Below, in pieces: positions 27,319-34,048 of a stretch of DNA of 64,000 bases (position 1 is its first letter; every line of letters begins with the position of its first letter). Location: the NCBI GenBank assembly GCA_035403265.1, contig DAONEV010000001.1:42194-106193 (forward strand), read 5' to 3'. The position numbers and the translations under genes are program-made. The notes under the pieces are model-generated. The model was given only the letters and a program-made list of their open reading frames with translations, had not been told where the DNA came from and ran no database searches. This stretch comes from JAAYVZ01 sp035403265 (lineage in GTDB: Bacteria > Acidobacteriota > Thermoanaerobaculia > Thermoanaerobaculales > Thermoanaerobaculaceae).

Positions 27319-28896
27319 ATGAGCCAGGAAGACATCATGAAGGATCTCGACAGCATGATCAAGAAGGCTGCCGACATCAAGGCCGACGCGCTCAAGAAGA
27401 GCGCCGCTCCCGGCGGCGACCTGAGCACCGACAACGGCACCCAGGCCCCGAGCACCGGCACTCATTTCGACAAGAACGTCGAAGAGGCCGGCAAGCACAC
27501 CGCGGCCAAGGTCGACGGCGGCGCCGAGGCCAACAAGCCCGGTGCCTCGGTCGAGATGAGCACCGACGGTGCCACCGCGGTCGCCACCGACGGCAAGAGC
27601 GGCGCCAAGGGTGCCGACCTCGAGGTCAAGAAGGATGCGGCCAACGGCGCCGTCCCGGCCTCGGAACTCTCGAAGACCTCCGCCGCGCTCGACAAGGTCG
27701 CCTCGGAGTGGATCGCCCACGGCAAGCTGGTCAGCGCCGGCCTCGCCAAGGTCGCTGCCGAGCTGCCCGTCGACGAGGACGCGGCCAAGGCCACTGCCAA
27801 GCTGGCGGGCATCCTGGGAAAATCTGAGGGTCAGGCCATCACCGCCGGTGACCTGACCTCGTTCGACCGCTTCCTCGCCAAGAAGGCGGCGGAGCAGGGC
27901 CTCGGCGGAGGCGAAGAGGTGGGCCAGGCCCAGGCGGGCGCTGGCGACCTGATGCAGCGTCTGCAGAGCGGCCAGGTCTCCGAGGAGGAGGCCGCCAAGA
28001 TCCTGACCGAGGCTGCCCAGAGCGGCGCCCTCAGCGAACAGGATCTCGCCGAGCTCCAGCAGCTCGTCGAAGCCCAGGGTGGCGCCGGTGGCGGCGACCC
28101 CGCGGCCGCGGCAGCTGCCGGCGGCGATCCCGCCGCGGCGGCCGCCGGCGGTGCGCCCCCGGCTCCGATGGACCCCGCCGCCATGGGCGGCGCTCCCCCG
28201 GCCGGCCCCGACGGCATGATCCAGGATCCTGGCCTCGAAGCCAAGGTCGCTGCCCTGCACATCGGCCCGGACCACCCGGACTACGGCAAGAAGCTGGCCC
28301 ACTTCCACAAGGAAGCGCTCCAGTTCGGCTACGATCTCGCCATCAAGACGGCCCAGGAAGTCCTCGCTCTCGAGGAGGCCCTGGAGCAGGAGAAGGGTGA
28401 GAAGGGCGAGGGCGAGGGCGACAAGAAGGGCGAGAAGCACGACGAAGGCGGCGAGGGTCACAAGGAGCCCGATGCCGACAACGCCGGTGCTGGCGCCCCT
28501 CCGGCTCCCCCGGCCGCGCCCGGCGGTCAGCCCGACCAGGCCGCGGTCGTCGACGCCATGACCGGCGCCGGCGCTCCCCCGGCTGCCCCGGGCGCCCCCG
28601 CGGGCCCCGGTGCCCTGCCCCCGATGCCCGGCGCTCCCCCGGCCGCCCCTGGCGGTGCGATGGACCCCGGTGCGGCCGGCAGCATCCCGGTCCCGAAGAC
28701 CCCCGAGGAAGCTGCCGCTCTGCAGCAGCTCCTCGCCGAGCTCGGGATCCAGCCCGAGGATCTCGCCAAGCTCCAGCAGGCCGACGTCAAGGTCGCGGCG
28801 GAGCACGAGTTCTCGTTCAAGGCGCGCCATGCCATCCTCGGCAAGGTCGCCGCTCTCCGCATCGCCGCCACCACCAACACCAATAAGGGCAAGTGA
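27319..28896 (+). CDS. Probable capsid scaffolding protein, 525 aa
   Basis: ATG 27319 follows GAGGAC at good spacing. The composition is that of a scaffold: strongly helical, Ala/Lys/Glu-rich N-terminus, long low-complexity Gly/Pro/Ala segments (about 255-310 and 390-455), an acidic/Lys-rich region (GEKGEGEGDKKGEKHDEGG) and a basic C-terminus. It sits between the protease and the coat genes, where scaffolds normally lie. No sequence motif proves it. An internal ADALKKSAAPG resembles the shared N-terminal motif of other virion proteins. The last residues overlap the next gene. Confidence 0.6.
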   Translation: MSQEDIMKDLDSMIKKAADIKADALKKSAAPGGDLSTDNGTQAPSTGTHFDKNVEEAGKHTAAKVDGGAEANKPGASVEMSTDGATAVATDGKSGAKGADLEVKKDAANGAVPASELSKTSAALDKVASEWIAHGKLVSAGLAKVAAELPVDEDAAKATAKLAGILGKSEGQAITAGDLTSFDRFLAKKAAEQGLGGGEEVGQAQAGAGDLMQRLQSGQVSEEEAAKILTEAAQSGALSEQDLAELQQLVEAQGGAGGGDPAAAAAAGGDPAAAAAGGAPPAPMDPAAMGGAPPAGPDGMIQDPGLEAKVAALHIGPDHPDYGKKLAHFHKEALQFGYDLAIKTAQEVLALEEALEQEKGEKGEGEGDKKGEKHDEGGEGHKEPDADNAGAGAPPAPPAAPGGQPDQAAVVDAMTGAGAPPAAPGAPAGPGALPPMPGAPPAAPGGAMDPGAAGSIPVPKTPEEAAALQQLLAELGIQPEDLAKLQQADVKVAAEHEFSFKARHAILGKVAALRIAATTNTNKGK

Positions 28897-28898
28897 TC

Positions 28899-29336
28899 AT
28901 GGTCACCGCCAAGCATCTCAAGCAGGCCGCGGAGACCATCGATGGTCTCAGCGCCGTCGTCGAAAGTCAGCGCGCCGCGCTGAAGACCGCCAACGAGAAG
29001 GTCGCCGCTCTCGAAGCCGAGAAGGCCGCCCTGGGCACCGCCAAGACCGCCGCAGCGGTGGACGCCAAGCGTCTCACCGGCCTGGCGAAGAAGGCCGCTG
29101 CCACGCTCCTCCAGAGCGGCATGATCTCGAGCCCGGAACGGGCCGAGACCTTCGCCACCGAGATCATGGACCCCGCGAAGGCCCTGATCGCGCTCGAGAA
29201 GTTCGCAGCGCACGGCAACACGGTCCGCAAGACCGCTGTCGTGGTCGAGGGCGACACCAAGACGGCCACCGAGGAATCCGCAGACCAGGTCTGGGATCGC
29301 CACGTCGGCAACTTCGTGCCCGCGGCGAAGCAGTAA
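28899..29336 (+). CDS. Small coiled-coil head protein, 145 aa
   Basis: ATG 28899 is preferred; a GTG at 28893 overlapping the scaffold stop would add two residues. The first 50 residues form a heptad-like coiled coil (VVESQRAALKTANEKVAALEAEKAAL). Next comes a helical segment AKTAAAVDAKRLTGLAKKAA, then DQVWDRHVGNFVPAAKQ. No family recognised. Its place between scaffold and decoration/capsid genes suggests an assembly accessory. Confidence 0.6.
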   Translation: MVTAKHLKQAAETIDGLSAVVESQRAALKTANEKVAALEAEKAALGTAKTAAAVDAKRLTGLAKKAAATLLQSGMISSPERAETFATEIMDPAKALIALEKFAAHGNTVRKTAVVVEGDTKTATEESADQVWDRHVGNFVPAAKQ

Positions 29337-29393
29337 GATCAACCCAGTCGTCTCCAACACCAACCATCATTCAACGAAGAAAGTATCACCGTC

Positions 29394-30005
29394 ATGATTC
29401 CCACCAGCATGGGCGCCAACAAGCTCGAGATCCGCAAGGGTGACCGCAACTCGGTCATCGACTACACGGGCATCCTCGCCGCTGGCGCTTCGATCCCCGC
29501 CGGCTTCGTCTGCTCCCTCAACGGCTCCGGCCTCCTGATCCCGGGCGTCACCTCCGGTGGCACCGAGTTCCTGCCCTTCTTCGCCTGGAGCGGCACCGAC
29601 GTCAACAACGCTCCGGACGTCACCCGTGTCGGCGCCCTGGACGGCGGCGGCCCCCCGCAGGTCCGTGACAGCGTCGCGGCCCTGGGCGTCGGCGGCATCG
29701 CGATGCCGTACGCCGGCGCGGCCCGCTTCGGCACGATCTCGTGCTTCGCGGCCGTCGAGCTCGCCACCACCGGCTTCAACTCCGCCGTGGCCTACAAGCC
29801 GGGTCAGCTCCTGACCTGTGTCCGCGCCGGTGTCGCCAACGCCGGCAAGATCATGCCGGTCGCCGCGACCACCGACCTCGTCGTCGGCGTCGTCGCCCCG
29901 GCCGGTCTGTACACCAGCCCCGACGGCTACGCCACCCTGGCGTTCTACCCGACCCGGATGACCCCGACCGACTCGGCGACCACCACGGTCCCGGCCGCGC
30001 TGTGA
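29394..30005 (+). CDS. Probable capsid decoration/accessory protein, 203 aa
   Basis: Starts at ATG 29394, with GAAGAAAG upstream in a 57-nt spacer. The sequence is beta-rich, Gly/Ala/Thr-rich and without charged coiled coils: DYTGILAAGASIPAGFVCSL and YKPGQLLTCVRAGVANAGKI. It resembles small head decoration or stabilisation proteins encoded just before the coat gene. Assignment is by context and composition; I do not see a family motif. Confidence 0.6.
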   Translation: MIPTSMGANKLEIRKGDRNSVIDYTGILAAGASIPAGFVCSLNGSGLLIPGVTSGGTEFLPFFAWSGTDVNNAPDVTRVGALDGGGPPQVRDSVAALGVGGIAMPYAGAARFGTISCFAAVELATTGFNSAVAYKPGQLLTCVRAGVANAGKIMPVAATTDLVVGVVAPAGLYTSPDGYATLAFYPTRMTPTDSATTTVPAAL

Positions 30006-30012
30006 TGAACCA

Positions 30013-30043
30013 GGCCTGAGCCGGTACCGCGCCGGCTCAGGCC
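30013..30043 (+). terminator. Strong hairpin between decoration and capsid genes
   Basis: Perfect 12-bp stem GGCCTGAGCCGG / CCGGCTCAGGCC with 7-nt loop TACCGCG, 8 nt after the stop. No U-rich tract follows, so it may be an attenuator, an RNA-processing site or a 3'-end stabiliser instead of a full terminator. Confidence 0.6.
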
Positions 30044-30094
30044 ACCCTCTCCGACCACAACAACCACCAATCAATCAACGAAGGCAAAACAGCC

Positions 30095-31033
30095 ATGAGT
30101 CAGAAGAAGATCAGTGCCGCCCAGTCCAACACCGCGTTCTTCGGCATGCTCGAACAGGGCCATGTCAAGCAGGCGCAGGACATGGTGACGGACTTCACCC
30201 GCATCCGCATCCGCGAGTCGAGCTTCTTCGAGAAGCTGCTCCCCGCCGTGAAGATCGGCGACGACGAGCTGACCCCGCAGATCACCACCGACAAGAACGT
30301 GAAGCTGGTCGAGCGCGAGCCGAACTCGCCCGCCGCCATCACGATCCCGCTCGGCCAGCAGCCCATCCAGTACTACTTCCGCGGCGATCGGTACCCGGTC
30401 TACTTCGACCGTATCGTCACCCCGAAGTTCACCAAGGACACCTCGGAGCTCCGTACCTACGGTATGGATATCCGCCAGGTCATCAGCGACAACGCCATCC
30501 TCGACATGGACTTCGAGTTCGACCGCAAGATGCTGTCGGCTTGCCAGGCCATCGTCGGCGCCCAGGGCCTCCTGGTCCCCGAGACCGGCGTGATCCAGAA
30601 CGTCAAGATCATCGATGCCGCGGGCGTCACCCGCAACTCGCTGTTCGAGATCAAGAAGATCCTGCCCCGGACCTTCGCGCACCTCGACGGCGTCACCATC
30701 CTGGTGAACAACATCACGATCCACGACGTCGCGAAGTTCAGCCGTGACGAAGTCGGTGGCGATCTCTCGCAGGAGATGTTCGTCGACGGCTTCCAGCAGA
30801 AGAAGCTGCTGGGCTGCAACTGGGTCGTGACCAACAAGACCGACCTCGTCGCCGAGAGCGAGTTCTGGATCTTCGCCTCGCCCGAGTTCCTGGGCAAGTC
30901 CTACGTTCTCGACGACACCACGATGTACGTGGATAAGAAAGCGTTCAACTTGGAGTTTTTCGCTTACTGTGAACGTGGGGCCACGCTTGCCAATCCGGCG
31001 AGCATCGCGAAGGTCACCATCGCGACTGCCTAA
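30095..31033 (+). CDS. Major capsid protein, 312 aa
   Basis: ATG 30095 is preceded by GAAGG at good spacing. The protein contains a typical coat-like order: an N-terminal helical arm (FFGMLEQGHVKQAQDMVTDF), RESSFFEKLLPAVKIGDDELT, a beta-rich middle, DRKMLSACQAIVGAQGLLV, and a C-terminal region ending FFAYCERGATLANPASIAKV. I assign it as an HK97-fold coat protein from overall pattern, length and its position after protease, scaffold and decoration genes. The spacer on the 5' side carries a strong hairpin and the gene is followed by a strong terminator, consistent with independent high-level expression. Confidence 0.8.
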   Translation: MSQKKISAAQSNTAFFGMLEQGHVKQAQDMVTDFTRIRIRESSFFEKLLPAVKIGDDELTPQITTDKNVKLVEREPNSPAAITIPLGQQPIQYYFRGDRYPVYFDRIVTPKFTKDTSELRTYGMDIRQVISDNAILDMDFEFDRKMLSACQAIVGAQGLLVPETGVIQNVKIIDAAGVTRNSLFEIKKILPRTFAHLDGVTILVNNITIHDVAKFSRDEVGGDLSQEMFVDGFQQKKLLGCNWVVTNKTDLVAESEFWIFASPEFLGKSYVLDDTTMYVDKKAFNLEFFAYCERGATLANPASIAKVTIATA

Positions 31034-31056
31034 GTCGTAGCACGAGCTAGACTTGC

Positions 31057-31089
31057 AAGAACCCCAGGAGGATTCCTCCTGGGGTTCTT
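31057..31089. terminator. Strong terminator after the capsid gene, probably bidirectional
   Basis: Perfect 14-bp stem AAGAACCCCAGGAG / CTCCTGGGGTTCTT with 5-nt loop GATTC. It lies between the convergent capsid gene and the HNH gene and could stop both. Confidence 0.8.
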
Positions 31090-31094
31090 CGCTT

Positions 31095-31859
31095 TCACTG
31101 GTGTTTGATGACGTAGTCGACGAGCTTGGAGATCCAACCAGGGTTGTCTTCCATGTGGCCCAGTGCTTGGTTGCACTGGCTGCAGAGCAAGCCGCGCACC
31201 GCCAGGGTCCCATGGTCGTGGTCGACACACAGGAACGCTTTCTTATTCGAGTTGGCGCCACCGGAGTTGCGGGCGTGGTCAGCTGAACACCCGCACACCG
31301 CACAGCCGCCGTTCTGCGCGGCCATCATGGCGTCATAGATCTCCGGGGTGATGCCGTAGGCGTTCTTCAACCAGCGGCGCCGCTGGCAGACCTTGCACTC
31401 GGACATCACTGAGCCAGACGAGGTGTAATGATATTCGGACGTCGGCTTCCACTCCCGGCAGGTCCCGCAGCAGACCTCTCCGGGCCGGAAGTCGGCCGAC
31501 GGCTTGGGGCCCCGATTCCGGAGGTCGGCGCCGGCCCGCACCAGGACCTTGGACGCCGTTGACGGTGAAACCCCGAGCAGAGTTGAGATAGCCTCGATAC
31601 TCTCACCTGCGTCGTACCGGTCCTTCAACTCGACCAGGCGATCGTCGAAGGCGTACATGCGGTCATTGCTGGCCCCCTTGCGGGTCCAGGTTGTCCGAGC
31701 CTCGACGCCATTGGCCTCGAGAATCTTCTGGATCGTCTTGATGTCGCGGCCTACCGCGGCGGAGACCTTGCGAAGCGAGCAGGTCTTGTAGAGCTCCAAA
31801 ATCTTGACGACATCTTCGATCGGGAGCTTGGTGGGGTTCAGGGGATCCGTGATGTTCAT
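31095..31859 (-). CDS. Free-standing HNH (endonuclease VII-type) homing endonuclease, 254 aa
   Basis: The only minus-strand gene. Start set at the ATG ending at 31859 (MNITDPLNPTKLP); ATG at 31865 and a TTG at 31892 are alternatives. The N-terminal part has two helix-turn-helix-like segments (SLRKVSAAVGRDIKTIQKIL and ESIEAISTLLGVSPSTASKV). A Cys pair (CCGTCREWKP ... CKVCQRR) follows. The C-terminal domain carries the recombination endonuclease VII signature: YGITPEIYDAMMAAQNGGC, CAVCG, CVDHDH, RGLLCSQCNQALG. Such proteins act as mobile nicking or cleaving enzymes. The opposite orientation and AT-rich upstream region suggest a mobile insertion next to the coat gene. Confidence 0.88.
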   Translation of the reverse strand: MNITDPLNPTKLPIEDVVKILELYKTCSLRKVSAAVGRDIKTIQKILEANGVEARTTWTRKGASNDRMYAFDDRLVELKDRYDAGESIEAISTLLGVSPSTASKVLVRAGADLRNRGPKPSADFRPGEVCCGTCREWKPTSEYHYTSSGSVMSECKVCQRRRWLKNAYGITPEIYDAMMAAQNGGCAVCGCSADHARNSGGANSNKKAFLCVDHDHGTLAVRGLLCSQCNQALGHMEDNPGWISKLVDYVIKHQ

Positions 31860-31865
31860 GATCAT

Positions 31866-31892
31866 ACAATACTCAAATAATATAGTTGTCAA
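31866..31892 (-). promoter_or_regulatory. Candidate promoter of the HNH gene
   Basis: Read on the minus strand: TTGACA, 15-nt spacer, TATTGT, in an unusually AT-rich patch. A start site 7 nt downstream would fall on the ATG at 31859, giving a leaderless message. An 11-nt direct repeat (CAATACTCAAA on +, 31867-31877 and 31890-31900) overlaps both elements and could be an operator. Confidence 0.4.
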
Positions 31893-31900
31893 TACTCAAA
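31867..31900. repeat. Pair of 11-nt direct repeats upstream of the HNH gene
   Basis: CAATACTCAAA occurs at 31867-31877 and 31890-31900, 23 nt apart from start to start (about two helical turns). This is typical spacing for a dimeric repressor site, here overlapping the candidate promoter. Function not shown. Confidence 0.5.
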
Positions 31901-31958
31901 CATTAGCTCGCCTTCCCCTCCCTGGATCCCCCGCTACGATATCCCTTGTCCTATCGGG

Positions 31959-31986
31959 TTGACCCCTAGTCAACTCCCCCTACATT
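31959..31986 (+). promoter_or_regulatory. Candidate promoter for the 32.0-41.6 kb gene set
   Basis: TTGACC, 16-nt spacer, TACATT in the 106-nt divergent spacer, ending 12 nt before ATG 31999. A second -10-like TACGAT lies at 31935. After the terminator at 31057 and the HNH gene a new promoter is needed here, which supports the call. No other gene is seen in 31893-31998. Confidence 0.4.
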
Positions 31987-31998
31987 GGAGACCACCAG

Positions 31999-32316
31999 AT
32001 GTCCGCCTGCACCCTGCTCCAGATCGCTCTCCAGAAGAAGTCCGCCGCGGGCTGCGCTGCCTGCCCCGAGACCAACGCTCCCGGGGCCCCCAAGGAACCG
32101 GGCCAGCCCGAGACCTTCGCAGCCGGCGAGTTCCACCCCAAGGTGCGCGTCGCCGAGGGCAGCCGTGGCGACAAGGCGAAGAAGACCGCGGGAGTCATGG
32201 AATGGCTCCTGAAGACCGCCGGCATCGCCAAGGTCGCCGCGAGGCGCCCAGGCCGGCTCGACGGTGATGAGTCCCTGGACAAGCTCGCCAAGTTGCACTC
32301 CAAGCGAAAGAAGTAG
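31999..32316 (+). CDS. Small Lys/Ala-rich protein with shared N-terminal motif, 105 aa
   Basis: ATG 31999 with GGAG 9-12 nt upstream. It begins TLLQIALQKKSAAGCAACP, matching the LLLKTALERKSAF motif of the 15620 product and SLFKRALEEKLAF of the 16047 product. Four Cys/Pro-containing residues follow (CAACPETNAPG), then a basic C-terminus (LDKLAKLHSKRKK). No known domain. It is the first gene after the HNH insertion. Confidence 0.6.
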   Translation: MSACTLLQIALQKKSAAGCAACPETNAPGAPKEPGQPETFAAGEFHPKVRVAEGSRGDKAKKTAGVMEWLLKTAGIAKVAARRPGRLDGDESLDKLAKLHSKRKK

Positions 32317-32322
32317 GAATCC

Positions 32323-33009
32323 ATGAACCTCCTGGTCCCGCACACCGTCCTCGTCATCTCAGCCAACCGGATCCGCGTGGACTGGTTGAAGCCGGCCCGC
32401 GTCATGGGCCCCGGGGTGTACCACTTCGAGGGCGACCTCCGGCCCCGGCTCCGCACCCTGAGCCAGACCAAGGCCGTGGCCCGCGGCTTCGTCGAGGTCC
32501 GCTTCATGAGCGGCGACACCGTGGCGGTCCTCAAGGAGCTCCTCAAGGAGGCCAACGGGAACCAGGCCAGGCTCGAGTTCGTCTATGGGCTCGCGGGCCG
32601 CGCCGGTGTCATCCTCGACGGCAACGTCGCCGTGGCCCCGGTCGGCAACCTGGAGACCGGCGAGAACCCCGAAGGGGAACCCCTGGAAGCCGGGAACCCC
32701 GGTGACAGCGATGCTGCCGCGATCCAGGCCGCCGCGGAAGCCGCAGCTGCAGCCGCCAAGGCCCAGGCCGACGAGGTCGCCGCGAAGCTCCAGGCTGACG
32801 CCGCGAAGCTCCAGGCTGACGCCGTCGTCGTCGCAGCTGCGAAGGCCCAGGCCGACGCCGCAGCTGCAGCCGTGAAGGCCGCCGAGGTCAAGGCCGCCGA
32901 ACTCTCTCCCAGCGGAGACGATGAGGAAATCGTGGTGTCCGACGCCGACGGCGGCGCCGCCACGATCGACCTCAAGGAAATCGGCACCGCCAGCATCACC
33001 AAGAAGTAG
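32323..33009 (+). CDS. Hypothetical protein with Ala/Lys coiled-coil tail, 228 aa
   Basis: Starts 6 nt after the preceding stop with TAGGAA upstream. The N-terminal 100 residues look like a compact beta-rich domain (MNLLVPHTVLVISANRIRVD ... MGPGVYHFEG). The C-terminal half is an Ala/Lys/Gln helical region with a tandem KLQADA repeat, ending in an acidic segment (GDDEEIVVSDADGG). No family recognised; it may be a capsid or connector accessory. Confidence 0.55.
   Translation: MNLLVPHTVLVISANRIRVDWLKPARVMGPGVYHFEGDLRPRLRTLSQTKAVARGFVEVRFMSGDTVAVLKELLKEANGNQARLEFVYGLAGRAGVILDGNVAVAPVGNLETGENPEGEPLEAGNPGDSDAAAIQAAAEAAAAAAKAQADEVAAKLQADAAKLQADAVVVAAAKAQADAAAAAVKAAEVKAAELSPSGDDEEIVVSDADGGAATIDLKEIGTASITKK
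32779..32820 (+). repeat. Two perfect tandem copies of a 21-nt repeat
   Basis: Copies at 32779-32799 and 32800-32820, in frame, each encoding AAKLQAD. This is a recent slippage-type expansion inside the Ala-rich coiled-coil region. Confidence 0.85.
32905..32919 (+). repeat. Dispersed 15-nt hairpin motif, copy 3
   Basis: TCTCCCAGCGGAGAC, encoding Ser-Pro-Ser-Gly-Asp inside the 228-aa gene. Identical at all 15 positions to the copy at 49012. Confidence 0.4.
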
Positions 33010-33072
33010 GTCTGCTGGCAAGGGGTACAGACCCCACTAGACTCCGGGGACCCCTGACTCGGAGACCTCGGA

Positions 33073-33981
33073 ATGGCTGACGCCTCGAATATCGACGCCC
33101 CCAAGATTCTGGAGGCGATCGGGCAGCTCAGGACCGGCGGGCTCGTCCTCGTTGGACTCATCGTGATCTGCGCCTTGCTGGCGTGGATGCTGTGGCTCCG
33201 GAGCAAGCGGTCCCAGGCCCTGCTCGACGCCCAGGCCCAGCGCGCCGAGGCCCGCGCCAAAGAGATCGAGAACGAGGCCAAGGAGAAGCGTGCTGATCGC
33301 TATGCCTCCGCGCTGGACAGCTTGAAGACCGCGATCACGGAGCTCAGGACCAACAACAACAAGGGGTCCCAAGCCATTCAGGATGCCGTGGCCTCGCAGA
33401 CCACGGCGCTGTCGAAGTCCATCCATGCCTTGGAAAGTGGTCATGCTCAACGCCAGGCCGATCTCACCGTGCTGATGCGCGAACTCCTGGACCGCCAGAA
33501 GGGGGTCATCAACCTCGAGGACAGCTTCCGCATCATCGAGATCAACTTCAGGCTCGAGATCAAACCGTCGATCCTGGCCACCGTCGAAGCCAGCATCCGG
33601 AACAACCACTACAGCCAGGAAGCCGCGTTCATCCAGGAGCGCTTCGTGGCCCGGGTCAACAAGATCCTGTTCATGGCGCAGGAGGCCCTGAGCTTCTACA
33701 CCCTCAGTGTTCGCGTCGACTTCTTCCTGCCGTCGAACCACTCCAAGCACTACGAGCTCACGGATCAGCTCTGGACCTCGCTGCGCAGCGTCCACGAGAC
33801 CCCCATTGAGGGCACCGACGAAGCCGCGCTGCAGCGCCGGGTCCAGCGCGCCCAGCTCAAGGCCGAGAACGTCATGAACTCGTTCCTGAACACCCGGATC
33901 TCAGAGGTGCGCAGCAACCAGGATGACAACGCGCTGCGGCCGACTTCGCATATCTCGATGAAGGCTGTCCACCCCGCGTGA
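33073..33981 (+). CDS. Single-pass membrane protein with coiled coil, 302 aa
   Basis: ATG 33073 with CGGAG upstream. A hydrophobic helix spans about residues 24-42 (LVLVGLIVICALLAWMLWL), followed by basic residues (RSKRS) and a long charged coiled coil (about 50-100). A mixed domain follows (FRIIEINFRLEIKPSILATV). No signal-peptide cleavage site is evident, so it is probably anchored with the coiled coil in the cytoplasm. Function unknown; a membrane protein within the head-to-tail gene run is unusual and could act in entry or lysis, which is speculation. Confidence 0.6.
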   Translation: MADASNIDAPKILEAIGQLRTGGLVLVGLIVICALLAWMLWLRSKRSQALLDAQAQRAEARAKEIENEAKEKRADRYASALDSLKTAITELRTNNNKGSQAIQDAVASQTTALSKSIHALESGHAQRQADLTVLMRELLDRQKGVINLEDSFRIIEINFRLEIKPSILATVEASIRNNHYSQEAAFIQERFVARVNKILFMAQEALSFYTLSVRVDFFLPSNHSKHYELTDQLWTSLRSVHETPIEGTDEAALQRRVQRAQLKAENVMNSFLNTRISEVRSNQDDNALRPTSHISMKAVHPA

Positions 33982-33982
33982 G

Positions 33983-34008
33983 CCCGGGCTTCACAGCTTG
34001 AGCCCGGG
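33983..34008 (+). terminator. Weak hairpin in the spacer after the membrane protein gene
   Basis: CCCGGGCT / AGCCCGGG, 8-bp GC-rich stem with a 10-nt loop, starting right after the stop at 33981. No U tract follows, so it may only partially terminate. Confidence 0.35.
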
Positions 34009-34048
34009 GTGAAACGCGTGAAACTCCATCTCTAGGAACTCGTACCCC

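Noticed and set aside
27900..28700. GC-rich repeats as an origin or packaging site
   Set aside because: They encode Gly/Pro/Ala low-complexity segments of the scaffold-like protein, and similar stretches occur in the portal tail and the 16047 gene.
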